DNA of 64,000 bases from contig JAUHXS010000001.1 in assembly GCA_030426955.1 (NCBI GenBank), positions 499,339 through 563,338 of the forward strand, read 5' to 3'. Positions 1 through 7,685 of this stretch are shown here, one piece after another. This DNA comes from Bacteroidia bacterium (lineage in GTDB: Bacteria; Bacteroidota; Bacteroidia; Chitinophagales; JAUHXS01). A program made the position numbers and the translations under genes. Positions within the stretch are counted from its first letter, which is position 1, and every line of letters starts with the position of its first letter. The notes under the pieces are model-generated. The model was not told the DNA's origin, did not search any database, and worked only from the letters and a program-made list of their open reading frames with translations.

Positions 1-80
1 AGCAAACCACAAAGCTTTGAGCAGGCCTGGATTAGTTGTTTGATGTTGAATTAAATAGTTTAAGCATCACGACATACGCA

Positions 81-107
81 TTAAAAATGCGTGCTAGTTC
101 AGCACGC
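81..107 (-). terminator. Rho-independent terminator of the higBA operon
   Basis: Read on the minus strand, GCGTGCT, a 5-nt loop and AGCACGC form a perfect 7-bp hairpin followed by A and then five T residues. It lies about 25 bp beyond the higA stop codon and faces the right way to end that transcript. Confidence 0.7.
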
Positions 108-131
108 TAACGCATTGCATATCAATAGATT

Positions 132-485
132 TTATGCCATTAAAACTTCATAGGGTATTCCTAAATTCTCATGTAAAATCTTAATCACTTTTTTGGTCAT
201 TTCTCTTTTTCTATTCAAGATCTCTGATATTCTGCTTTTACTTCCTATCATTTTACCCAAATCTTTTTGCTTAAGCCCCCTCTCCTCCATCATATATTTA
301 ATCGCCTCGATAGGATCTGGTGCGGGAATGGGATAGTTTTCATCTTCGTATTTCTCGACTAAAGTAGATAAAACATCTAACTCGTCGTATTCTTCAGTTC
401 CTTTTCGAGGGTCAATTACTAACAATTCATCAATCCTTGAAATTACGATGTCATAATCTTTTTCTGTTCTTATTGGACGTATCAT
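132..485 (-). CDS. higA: HigA-type antitoxin, XRE helix-turn-helix protein
   Basis: This 117-residue protein is the likely antitoxin of a type II toxin-antitoxin pair. Residues about 60-110 form an XRE-type helix-turn-helix (GLKQKDLGKMIGSKSRISEIL), which should bind the operon promoter. The N-terminal 55 residues are acidic and would contact the toxin, as in the COG5499 HigA group. The gene starts 2 bp after the toxin stop, so toxin-first order (typical of higBA) is kept and translation is probably coupled. A terminator follows at 81-107. HigA is known to repress its own promoter and neutralise HigB; here that is inferred from family and context. Confidence 0.85.
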   Translation of the reverse strand: MIRPIRTEKDYDIVISRIDELLVIDPRKGTEEYDELDVLSTLVEKYEDENYPIPAPDPIEAIKYMMEERGLKQKDLGKMIGSKSRISEILNRKREMTKKVIKILHENLGIPYEVLMA

Positions 486-487
486 AG

Positions 488-808
488 CTAAATCGTTTTT
501 ACATCTATTTTATCATAATCCTTATGCCTTCCTACAAATCTTATATATATGATTTCTAAGTCAAATTTTATATATATGATTTCTAAGTCAAATTTTATAT
601 GTACTACCAACCGAAATGTATTTCCTTTTATATTAAACACAATTCTATTTGCTGTAATAATACTAGCTGTAGCATATATCTTCTTTATATCTTGGGCATT
701 TTTCCATTTTGCTTTTTTGGCTATTTCATACCAAACTTCTAATGGTATCTCTGCCAATCTATCTTTTTCCCAAAATTCTCTTAGCTTTCGCTTGGCAACA
801 ATCCTCAT
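488..808 (-). CDS. higB: HigB-type toxin (RelE-like mRNA interferase) with a 9-residue internal duplication
   Basis: This matches the HigB_toxin family of ribosome-dependent mRNA interferases: the N-terminus is MRIVAKRKLREFW and the C-terminus FVGRHKDYDKIDVKTI. The ATG at 808 is chosen because family members begin at this sequence; a TTG eight codons upstream only adds MLFLSFNT. Residues 72-80 and 81-89 are the same nonapeptide KFDLEIIYI, encoded by a perfect 27-bp tandem duplication at 541-594. Family members carry one copy in the beta-strand before IRFVG, so this protein is 106 residues rather than about 97. The extra strand segment may inactivate the toxin; the reading frame is intact. It pairs with higA immediately downstream. 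Confidence 0.82.
   Translation of the reverse strand: MRIVAKRKLREFWEKDRLAEIPLEVWYEIAKKAKWKNAQDIKKIYATASIITANRIVFNIKGNTFRLVVHIKFDLEIIYIKFDLEIIYIRFVGRHKDYDKIDVKTI
541..594. repeat. Perfect 27-bp tandem duplication inside higB
   Basis: Bases 541-567 and 568-594 are identical 27-mers. The length is a multiple of three, so the frame is preserved. Lack of divergence between copies points to a recent event, probably replication slippage. Confidence 0.95.
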
Positions 809-1044
809 TGTATTAAACGATAAAAATAACAAAAAGTTCCCAAAGGTGGAATATCATTTATAGCGATTCTTATTTAAAACGATCTTGGTTTTGTCGAGCG
901 CCAGAAAGTTGATTTAAGCCAGCAATATATTATAGTATCGCTATGAAAGCTCCTAACGAACGCTTAAAACAGACTTGTAATGTACTTGGGACAGAGAGAC
1001 ACATTTTAGACAAGCTTTATAAACGCGCGCTGGTTAGCTCCTTA

Positions 1045-1608
1045 TTATTCTCCCTCCTTGGTAAAGGTAAATAAGTGACTTATATCTAATTCGAAGTACT
1101 CAATATCAAATTCATCATATATTTTCTCTGCTACTACACTTTGCCTGTAAGACAGCTGCAAACTATCTTTGGTCAGCATAACGATATTAAATTCATCTCC
1201 ATTAAAATGATTGATAAGTGGGAACTCACTAAGCTTTATCGCTTCATGCTTTTTGCCTTTTGATGACCACCACCAGTCTGTTTGTGAGGCCCATATCTCA
1301 AATGGTGTATCTACTTCAAAGTTGATGTTTAGTACTCCTTCTTCCTCTATTGACATCTCAAATGTTAAATCACTACTAAATAAGGTATCCTGATCGACAT
1401 ATTGGCGCTCTGCAATACCGCCTTTATAGCGATATAAAGTAATTTGTGGCAGAGACAAGCTATCGTTATCGTAATATTCATTGCCATACCATTCAGTCAA
1501 TTTCCAATTACCTATAACGTCCTTTGCCTTTATCTTGCTATTCTCTTTTTTGCACGATAATATGCAAAGAATACCTATGGTGGCTAATATGTACGTTGCT
1601 GCTTTCAT
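1045..1608 (-). CDS. Lipocalin-like lipoprotein, paralogue of the gene at 2441-3031
   Basis: A 187-residue protein with a lipoprotein signal peptide (MKAATYILATIGILCILSC, then KKE), so it should be lipidated on Cys19. After the linker comes GNWKLTEWYGNEYY, a lipocalin-like opening seen in many Bacteroidota DUF-type lipoproteins. The middle and end (WASQTDWWWSS, LSEFPLI, LTKDSLQLSYRQS, HLFTFTKE) align with the 202-residue protein two genes upstream, so the two are paralogues. It is the last gene of a three-gene lipoprotein operon, 3 bp after its neighbour. The substrate or role is unknown. Confidence 0.75.
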   Translation of the reverse strand: MKAATYILATIGILCILSCKKENSKIKAKDVIGNWKLTEWYGNEYYDNDSLSLPQITLYRYKGGIAERQYVDQDTLFSSDLTFEMSIEEEGVLNINFEVDTPFEIWASQTDWWWSSKGKKHEAIKLSEFPLINHFNGDEFNIVMLTKDSLQLSYRQSVVAEKIYDEFDIEYFELDISHLFTFTKEGE

Positions 1609-1611
1609 CTA

Positions 1612-2448
1612 TTATCTGTAATACATACTATAGTTTAGATTATCATCGTCTAAGATTGTATATTTAATTCTATATAATGGAATACCCTTTATGGGGATCT
1701 GTATTTTTATATAATTAATATTATTATTACCTACGTCAACCACAGTAGTAGTTTGCTGTTTAGGAGCAATGGAAGTTCCTTCATAGAGCACCTCATTATC
1801 AGTTGTATCTATAGCAGTATATTTTACGGTCATATCATAGGTTCCCGTATTTTCAATTTTAACTATTCTTCTTCCATCTACATACGTAAAGTATGAAGCC
1901 CAATTATCTTCTATGCTAGGTGGGTCATTCAGTTCGATCTCAAAGCCTTGAAAGGACATGGCAAAATCTATAAACGCAGTATTGATAATATACTCAAAAC
2001 CAAAGTCAACTTTTTCACCTGTATTTTCCTCCGTGCCAGAGATACTAATGATAAATTTGTTTTTGCCTATTGCTAAGAACTTTGCACTACCTGTATCTTC
2101 TTCTGGATAGCCATATTCATAGTAAATAATTATATCTATCCCATTACTTTCTTCTACACTGGGCATAAATATAAGGGAGGCGGGGGTTATGGATATATTG
2201 GTATCACTGATAGCTATTTTCACATCTTCTAAGTTGGTTTCTCCTAAGTATTGTAGTTTTAGTCGATGCGTTCCTGATGCAATTACGTTATCATGAATGA
2301 TTGAAATATTATCTCCTTTGTAAACTTGTTTAGTTTCAGAATCTGTTATCTGAATGGTAGATTCAGACAGACCTGCCTCTTCTTTCTTGCAAGAAAATAG
2401 CAAAAGTAGCATTACAACTGTAATGAAAGGTAGCTTATTATTAATCAT
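1612..2448 (-). CDS. Hypothetical lipoprotein with beta-sandwich-like domains
   Basis: The 278-residue product starts MINNKLPFITVVMLLLLFSCKKEE, a clear lipobox with Cys20. The rest is rich in short beta-strand-like stretches, with an N-terminal segment resembling a choice-of-anchor/Ig-like domain (ITDSETKQVYKGDNISI). No family is recognised with confidence. The start overlaps the stop of the upstream lipoprotein gene by 8 bp and the stop is 3 bp from the next gene, so the three form one transcription unit. It is flanked by two paralogues of each other but does not resemble them. Confidence 0.7.
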   Translation of the reverse strand: MINNKLPFITVVMLLLLFSCKKEEAGLSESTIQITDSETKQVYKGDNISIIHDNVIASGTHRLKLQYLGETNLEDVKIAISDTNISITPASLIFMPSVEESNGIDIIIYYEYGYPEEDTGSAKFLAIGKNKFIISISGTEENTGEKVDFGFEYIINTAFIDFAMSFQGFEIELNDPPSIEDNWASYFTYVDGRRIVKIENTGTYDMTVKYTAIDTTDNEVLYEGTSIAPKQQTTTVVDVGNNNINYIKIQIPIKGIPLYRIKYTILDDDNLNYSMYYR

Positions 2449-3031
2449 CTTCTTTTGGCGCTAACTTCTCAAATGTAAAGGTATAGTCCATTTCTATGTC
2501 AGCAAAACCTGTATTGGTTTGACTAAGAATTGATTGTTTTACCGTTAAGATAAGTTCTTTATTGGTTAATTTTTGGACAGTATAAATGCTTCCTGTTGGT
2601 TCTATACCAAGTGGAAAATCATTTAATATCAGCTTTGATTTCTTTTCTGTATCATTTACCCAATTCCAACTAGATATAGACTCCCAAGCCTCTATTGGAT
2701 TGGTAAAGGATTGATCAATGACGAGAATCCCACTTTTCTCAATCGCCATTGTAAAGTCTAAGCTTCTATTTTCAGGTAAATAACCAATTGGAGCAATGGT
2801 ATATATAGTTCCATCGTAACTTAGGTTAATTCTTAATGCTTCTGCATATGTACCATTTCCAATACCATAGGCTTCTTTACCTTTAAATTTTATTAAGTTC
2901 CATTCTCCTTCTAATCGATTGTCTTTAGAACGAAAGGAAATTAACGGTCCTTCATCTTCTTCTTTTTTACAATTACTCAGTACTATACTAAGCAACGATA
3001 ACAGTAATACATTTAATATTATTTTCTTCAT
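2441..3031 (-). CDS. Lipocalin-like lipoprotein, paralogue of the gene at 1045-1608
   Basis: First gene of the lipoprotein operon. The ATG at 3031 gives MKKIILNVLLLSLLSIVLSNCKKEED, a standard lipoprotein signal peptide; a TTG six codons earlier is less likely. The body (GEWNLIKFKGKEAYG, WESISSWNWVNDTEKKSKLILNDFPL, LTNKELILTVKQS, MDYTFTFEKL) is collinear with the 187-residue protein at the end of the operon, indicating duplication around the unrelated middle gene. It probably sits in the inner leaflet of the outer membrane or on the cell surface. The function is unknown. Confidence 0.75.
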   Translation of the reverse strand: MKKIILNVLLLSLLSIVLSNCKKEEDEGPLISFRSKDNRLEGEWNLIKFKGKEAYGIGNGTYAEALRINLSYDGTIYTIAPIGYLPENRSLDFTMAIEKSGILVIDQSFTNPIEAWESISSWNWVNDTEKKSKLILNDFPLGIEPTGSIYTVQKLTNKELILTVKQSILSQTNTGFADIEMDYTFTFEKLAPKEDD

Positions 3032-3322
3032 ATTTTTCGTTTCTATCAACTACCCACCTTCTCACTCACCTGATATTCTGATACACTATCCCCTTCAAAG
3101 ATATTGAATAATTATAGGTTTTCTTATCGTATAAAAGACAAAATTTTTATATTGAATTGATACATACAGGGTAATTATTTAATTTTGCTATACTTTTGTA
3201 CTAACACACCTCCCATGCCTCTCTTTGATGCACACTCTGGGGATTTTTTGTTTTATGGCACCTAGGTATTTGAAACTTTTCAGATAGGCTTTACGTATAT
3301 TTAGAGTATATATTTACAAAGT

Positions 3323-3538
3323 ATGAGCAATACACAAATAAGAGAAGAACTTCACAATTATATTAATAGGATTGACGATCAATCTCTAAGTGTTTTTTAT
3401 AGTATGATGAAGCAACATGAAGGAGAAGAACTCAGTGCAAGTGAGAAGCAGATGATTGATGAAAGATTATCCTTTTTAGAAAAGAATCCTGATAGTGTAG
3501 TAAGCTGGTCTGAATTTAAGGCTAGATTGACAAAGTAA
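3323..3538 (+). CDS. Addiction-module antitoxin-like protein
   Basis: This small acidic protein (71 residues) has the length and layout of the addiction-module/RelB-like antitoxins that pair with ParE/RelE toxins: an N-terminal helical part (IREELHNYINRIDDQSLSVFYSMM) and a C-terminal toxin-wrapping segment (IDERLSFLEKNPDSVVSWSEFKARL). The closing SWSEFKARLTK motif is typical of these antitoxins. The toxin gene begins at the base after its stop codon, the tight coupling usual for such pairs. The exact family is inferred from length, composition and neighbour. Confidence 0.72.
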   Translation: MSNTQIREELHNYINRIDDQSLSVFYSMMKQHEGEELSASEKQMIDERLSFLEKNPDSVVSWSEFKARLTK

Positions 3539-3841
3539 ATGGGATACCAACTTAATATCCTATCTCCAGTAACTAAAGAAGTTCAAGAGTCATATGATTG
3601 GTATGAAGAACAGCAACAGGGCCTGGGTAAGGGTTTTGCCAATGAAGTGGATATATTTTTACAGAAAATTGAGATTAATCCTTTTTTATTCCAAGCAAAG
3701 TATAAGCAAGTAAGAAAAGCGTCCTTAATTAGGTTCCCTTTTAATATCTATTACCTTTTAAGAGATAAAGACATTATAACAGTTATTGGCATCCAACATT
3801 CTAGCAGGCATGAAGTGCATTGGAAAAATAGAATTAAGTAA
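3539..3841 (+). CDS. ParE/RelE-family toxin
   Basis: The 100-residue protein fits the ParE_toxin/RelE fold: an N-terminal helix pair with YDWYEEQQQGLGKGFANEVD, then INPFLFQAKYKQVRKASLIRFPFNIYYLL and a C-terminal VIGIQHSSRHEVHW. The R-x-x-P-F-x-I-Y-Y strand and the IxHxxR ending are hallmarks of the family. The ATG directly abuts the antitoxin stop codon, so the two are translationally coupled. Whether it attacks gyrase (ParE type) or mRNA (RelE type) cannot be told from sequence alone. Confidence 0.82.
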   Translation: MGYQLNILSPVTKEVQESYDWYEEQQQGLGKGFANEVDIFLQKIEINPFLFQAKYKQVRKASLIRFPFNIYYLLRDKDIITVIGIQHSSRHEVHWKNRIK

Positions 3842-4069
3842 CTATATCGGGAAACTGACAGCGGAAGTCGCTTATAAAGGAACGCTTGCCCGACTTCTGG
3901 CAGGAATCTTTCTGACTACCTCTTGAGAAAGGGGTGGCGGAAATGATTGATAGCTAATCTTCAATCCTCAGAGTCCTCTGCGAGTGACTCTTATCTTATC
4001 GGGAACTACTTCGCCAAGGCTTCCGCCTCCGTTGCACTACGAGCGGACAAGTCGTAGTACAAGGGATGT
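3842..4069. repeat. Intergenic block of palindromic repeat fragments
   Basis: No gene is seen here. The stretch looks more GC-rich than its surroundings and holds several short dyads. AGAGTC / GACTCT (3970-3991) flank the core CTCTGCGAG, which recurs at 48522-48549. ACTACG / CGTAGT lie near 4037-4059. GAAGTCG / CGACTTC lie near 3862-3898. It resembles decayed REP-like sequence between a toxin-antitoxin pair and the Fic gene. Confidence 0.5.
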
Positions 4070-5128
4070 TTATTCTTCATAATGATATCTTGTTCCTTTC
4101 CGCTCTCCGGTTTTCATTAGCAATCCTTCTTTTACAAGATAAGTCATGTCCTTTTTTAAAGTGTTTCTAGAGTATTTTGCAAAAGTCTCTTCTATTTCAC
4201 TCATTCGTACCTTCTTGTTCTTTCTAACAAACTCTAAAACAGATTTCTGCCTTTCGTTTAAGTCTTTTTTTAGCTTGCTATAAATTTCATATTTTGCTTC
4301 TAGTCGCTTGATTAGTGTGGTTAGGCAATCTAAAAAGAACAATATCCATTTATCTATTTTCTCAGTCTTACCGTAACGATTTTTCTGTCCCTCCATCAAT
4401 GCTCGATAGTAATCTTCTTTTCTTTCTTCGATAATATATTCAAAGGATATATACTGAACAAAACCATACCCCTGCTGCATCAGCAGTAAAGTTGTCAGCA
4501 ATCTTGACAGTCTTCCGTTTCCGTCTTGATAAGGATGTATAGATAAAAATTCATAGACAAAAGCTGCTGTAACTAGTACAGGGTGCATATCATTCTTTGC
4601 AAAACGCTCATTACTCCAATGGATTAGGGCCTGCATTTCAGAAGCAGTAAGATGAGGTTCTGTTGTTCTAAAGATGATTTGCTGTGTGCCATCAGGATAA
4701 TTGGCTACTACTTGATTGGATAATGTTTTGTATTTGCCCTTGTGACTTTGATCTTTTCCGCTATGCTTTAACAAGATTCCGTGCAGTTGATGGATATACC
4801 TTTCTGTTAGTTCGAGATCGGTATAATTATCTAATATGACTTTTAAAGTATCATAATAACCGACTACTTCTTGTTGCTCTCGGGTAGTTAGCTTGGTGAT
4901 TTTTACTGATTTTAATAGCTTTTCTACTTCTTCATCGGTTAAGGTAGCTCCTTCTATCCGAGTAGAAGAGCCAATACTTTCTATGGTAGCAATCTTTTGT
5001 AATTCTTTCAGGTGTTTGCTGTCTTTCAAAGCAATAACTTCCCAGTTGCCTTTAAAGCTGTCTATAATGCTTAGTTGTTGTATGACCTTCTGATATACGG
5101 TGTCGGTAAATGATAATTTTTGTTCCAT
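4070..5128 (-). CDS. Fic-family AMP-transferase with self-inhibitory helix and C-terminal winged helix
   Basis: Fic-domain protein that likely transfers AMP from ATP to a target hydroxyl. The catalytic loop HPYQDGNGRLSR fits HPFx(D/E)GNGRxxR, with the catalytic His and the phosphate-binding GNGR. Near the N-terminus, STRIEG fits the (S/T)xxxE(G/N) inhibitory helix, so this is a class II Fic that autoinhibits in cis and needs no separate antitoxin. The last 70 residues (VLEFVRKNKKVRMSEIEETFAKYSRNTLKKDMTYLVKEGLL) form a winged helix, suggesting DNA binding or autoregulation. ATGs at 5161 and 5128 are possible; 5128 is preferred because it places the dyad at 5141-5158 upstream. Its target is unknown. 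Confidence 0.85.
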   Translation of the reverse strand: MEQKLSFTDTVYQKVIQQLSIIDSFKGNWEVIALKDSKHLKELQKIATIESIGSSTRIEGATLTDEEVEKLLKSVKITKLTTREQQEVVGYYDTLKVILDNYTDLELTERYIHQLHGILLKHSGKDQSHKGKYKTLSNQVVANYPDGTQQIIFRTTEPHLTASEMQALIHWSNERFAKNDMHPVLVTAAFVYEFLSIHPYQDGNGRLSRLLTTLLLMQQGYGFVQYISFEYIIEERKEDYYRALMEGQKNRYGKTEKIDKWILFFLDCLTTLIKRLEAKYEIYSKLKKDLNERQKSVLEFVRKNKKVRMSEIEETFAKYSRNTLKKDMTYLVKEGLLMKTGERKGTRYHYEE

Positions 5129-5140
5129 TTGCTTGTCATT

Positions 5141-5158
5141 TTTTGGACATATCCAAAA
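5141..5158. promoter_or_regulatory. Operator-like dyad upstream of the Fic gene
   Basis: TTTTGGA-CATA-TCCAAAA is a perfect 7-bp inverted repeat 13 bp before the preferred Fic start, and ATCCAAAT half-sites follow at about 5161-5169. Spacing and symmetry suggest a repressor site, possibly for the protein's own winged helix. If translation starts at the ATG at 5161 the dyad lies inside the gene. Confidence 0.4.
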
Positions 5159-5198
5159 CATATCCAAATGTATCCATAAATTGATTGTTATCTAAATT

Positions 5199-5223
5199 TG
5201 GAGATCATAAAATGAGATCTCCA
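5199..5223. promoter_or_regulatory. Inverted repeat between the Fic and ribBA genes
   Basis: TGGAGATC and GATCTCCA form perfect 8-bp arms around a 9-nt loop. It lies about 70 bp upstream of the Fic start and about 70 bp beyond the ribBA stop. It could be a second operator or a weak hairpin; no T-run marks it as a terminator. Confidence 0.3.
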
Positions 5224-5293
5224 TTTAAAGGTAGCAAGTCCATTCGTTCATTAACAACATACTAGAACATGACAAGTATTGAATAGATAAAGG

Positions 5294-6508
5294 TTACCCC
5301 TTCAATATCTCGTGTCCCATTTTATCTCGTTTCGTTTGGAGATAAAACTCATTGTGCTCGTTTGGCTTTACTTCTATGGGCACATTATCTACAATTTCTA
5401 GCCCATAGCCTTTTAAGCCTGCACGTTTCTTAGGATTATTTGTAATTAGCTTGATCTTGCTTACTCCTAGGTCTCTTAAAATCTGTGCTCCAACGCCGTA
5501 ATCTCTTTGATCCATTGAAAAACCAAGTTCCAGATTAGCTTCGACTGTATCTTTTCCTTGCTCTTGTAGTTTATATGCTTTGAGCTTATTCAAAAGTCCT
5601 ATTCCCCGCCCTTCTTGGTTCATATACAACACAATGCCCTTCCCTGCTTCATCGACCATTTGCATGGCTTCGTGTAATTGATTTCCACAATCACATCGTA
5701 AAGAACCTAATACATCACCTGTCAAACAAGAGGAATGCACTCTAACTAAAACAGGCTCGTCTTCTTCCCACTCCCCTTTCACCAAAGCAATATGATCTTC
5801 GTCTGTACTGGTTTGCTTATAAGCAACTAAGTTGAAATCACCCCACCTTGTAGGCATTTTAACTTCTACTTGTCGCTGAATTAGCGTTTCTTTTTCCAAT
5901 CGATAAGCAATCAGGTCTTTAATAGAAATCAGCTTAAGATTAAATTTTTTCGCAATCTCAACTAAATCTGGCAGTCTAGCCATCGTACCATCTTCATTCA
6001 TGATTTCAATCAGCACACCTGCTGGTTCAAAGCCTGCCATTCTTGCTAAATCAATCGTTGCTTCCGTATGCCCTGAACGTCTTAATACACCGCCTCTTTT
6101 CGCTATTAAAGGAAAAATATGCCCAGGTCTCGCAAAATCCTTTGAGCCCTTTTCAGGATTAATCAATGCCTGTACTGTTTTTGCTCTATCTGAAGCCGAA
6201 ATACCAGTGGTACATCCTTCCCCAATCAAATCAACAGAAACAGTAAAAGCTGTCTCATGTAATGCTGTATTATCAGACACCATTAGGTCTAGACCTAATT
6301 CGACGCACCGATCTTCTATGATGGGGGCACAGATCAACCCACGACCATGGGTTGCCATAAAATTGATAATCTCAGGTGTTACATTTCTGGCTGCGGTGAT
6401 AAAGTCGCCTTCATTTTCACGATCTTCATCATCTACTACAATCACTAATTCTCCTGCTTTGATTGCTTCTATCGCACTTTCGACACTATCTAACTTGTAA
6501 TTTTCCAT
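5294..6508 (-). CDS. ribBA: Bifunctional 3,4-dihydroxy-2-butanone 4-phosphate synthase / GTP cyclohydrolase II
   Basis: This enzyme starts both arms of riboflavin synthesis. The N-terminal RibB half (residues 1-205) makes the four-carbon unit from ribulose 5-phosphate: it has [12 protein letters not shown] (25-36), [11 protein letters not shown] (101-111) and the catalytic RRSGHTEA (143-150). The C-terminal RibA half opens the GTP ring: it has the zinc cysteines in [15 protein letters not shown] (C261, C272, C274) and [12 protein letters not shown]. The full length of 404 residues and all key residues are present. It is the third gene of a unit with two glycosyltransferases and starts 6 bp after the second. 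No FMN riboswitch is seen nearby. Confidence 0.96.
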   Translation of the reverse strand: MENYKLDSVESAIEAIKAGELVIVVDDEDRENEGDFITAARNVTPEIINFMATHGRGLICAPIIEDRCVELGLDLMVSDNTALHETAFTVSVDLIGEGCTTGISASDRAKTVQALINPEKGSKDFARPGHIFPLIAKRGGVLRRSGHTEATIDLARMAGFEPAGVLIEIMNEDGTMARLPDLVEIAKKFNLKLISIKDLIAYRLEKETLIQRQVEVKMPTRWGDFNLVAYKQTSTDEDHIALVKGEWEEDEPVLVRVHSSCLTGDVLGSLRCDCGNQLHEAMQMVDEAGKGIVLYMNQEGRGIGLLNKLKAYKLQEQGKDTVEANLELGFSMDQRDYGVGAQILRDLGVSKIKLITNNPKKRAGLKGYGLEIVDNVPIEVKPNEHNEFYLQTKRDKMGHEILKG

Positions 6509-6514
6509 AGTCTA

Positions 6515-7684
6515 TTATTGATCTCTTTTTGTCGGCTTCCAAACGCTTGTTTTAATTCCAAACAAAAATTTAAAAAAGCCGAAAAACAAAGCAACATTCA
6601 TGGTATAAAAGTGACTTACTAAACGAACTATATATATATGCCAATTCAGTTGCTTCAATAAAACATCTACAAATATCAGAGAAATAAAGCAATTCTGCAC
6701 TATGAAAAGCCAATAATATAGCTGATTTTCATTTATCAAGTACAAATTAGCTACGTATATACCAATCAAAAGAAATGGCCCTATCCACCTAATCACTTTG
6801 TGCGAAAAGAAAGCAAAACTGACAAACAGTCGCTTGTAAAAAAGCATCCCAATAAAATGAAACAAGTTTTGATAATTTCCCGATGAAATCCTTCGCTTTC
6901 TCCTAAACTCTTCTGCAGGCTCGTTAGACACATCTTCGTAAGCGATGGCTTTCTGCTCCAGAATCGCTTCTTTGCCTTGCTTCAAGACATTCATAGCAAT
7001 ATAAAAGTCGTCTACAACGATATTATCTCTCATGGGTTGAAAACAATCTCTTCTTAACGCATAACACGCTCCTAATGCTCCTATCATTGATCCTGCAATC
7101 AACCCTTCGGCATGTTTTTGTTGTATATCAAAAGTGATGTAGCTATTTTCTTGATATGAAATACCGTCTTGCTTTAACCCTTTATTAATAATATTTGCTC
7201 CTACAATGCCAATACGGCTGTCTTTAAAGAACTTAATTAACTCTTTTAGCATATCAGGCTCAAAAAAAACATTGGCATCCGTCATGACAAGTATATCATT
7301 CTCTGCCTTGGCTATAAGGCTATTAACAAGATGTGTCTTACCAGATCTATTTTTAAACCTTGTTAAGTCAATGTTGTTATATTTTGCTTGAAATGAAGCA
7401 ATTATTTCTTCTGAACTATCGTCTGAAGCATCGGATCCTATTAAAATGTTTATTTTTTCATTTGGATAGTTGCTGGCATAAATACTTTCTAGCTTTTGTT
7501 GAATGACCTTTTCTTCATTATAAACCGCCATGATAATATCAATCATAGGCAATTCACCGTCTGAAAACAACTGGTATTGAAACTTTTTTCCTCGCTTTAG
7601 GAACATCAACAAGAGTGGATAAAAAACATAAGTATGCAATAATAGTAGTATAGATATGATTAATATCAACTTCCAGGTCAACAT
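6515..7684 (-). CDS. Membrane-bound family 2 glycosyltransferase
   Basis: A family 2 glycosyltransferase with an N-terminal transmembrane helix (KLILIISILLLLHTYVFYPLLLM), a cytoplasmic GT-A domain and three or four C-terminal transmembrane helices. Visible motifs are the nucleotide-binding MAVYNEEKVIQ, the acidic MTDANVFF, the acceptor-side VVDDFYIAMNVLKQG and RRKRRISSGNYQNL, which corresponds to the QxxRW region. This is the layout of processive or lipid-linked sugar transferases in polysaccharide synthesis. The ATG at 7684 is chosen; the longer TTG start at 7711 would overlap the upstream gene by 26 bp. It sits between a GT4 enzyme and ribBA in one operon. Confidence 0.85.
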   Translation of the reverse strand: MLTWKLILIISILLLLHTYVFYPLLLMFLKRGKKFQYQLFSDGELPMIDIIMAVYNEEKVIQQKLESIYASNYPNEKINILIGSDASDDSSEEIIASFQAKYNNIDLTRFKNRSGKTHLVNSLIAKAENDILVMTDANVFFEPDMLKELIKFFKDSRIGIVGANIINKGLKQDGISYQENSYITFDIQQKHAEGLIAGSMIGALGACYALRRDCFQPMRDNIVVDDFYIAMNVLKQGKEAILEQKAIAYEDVSNEPAEEFRRKRRISSGNYQNLFHFIGMLFYKRLFVSFAFFSHKVIRWIGPFLLIGIYVANLYLINENQLYYWLFIVQNCFISLIFVDVLLKQLNWHIYIVRLVSHFYTMNVALFFGFFKFLFGIKTSVWKPTKRDQ

Positions 7685-7685
7685 C

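Noticed and set aside
549-863. Plus-strand 104-residue reading frame
   Set aside because: It is the antisense of higB; its repeated ISKSNFI words come from the 27-bp duplication. It has no homology or start context.
3191-3198. Promoter TACTTTTG for the antitoxin gene at 3323
   Set aside because: It fits TAnnTTTG but lies over 120 bp from the start and has no TTTG at the -33 distance.
6509-6514. FMN riboswitch before ribBA
   Set aside because: Only 6 bp separate ribBA from the previous gene and no conserved RFN element is visible before the operon.
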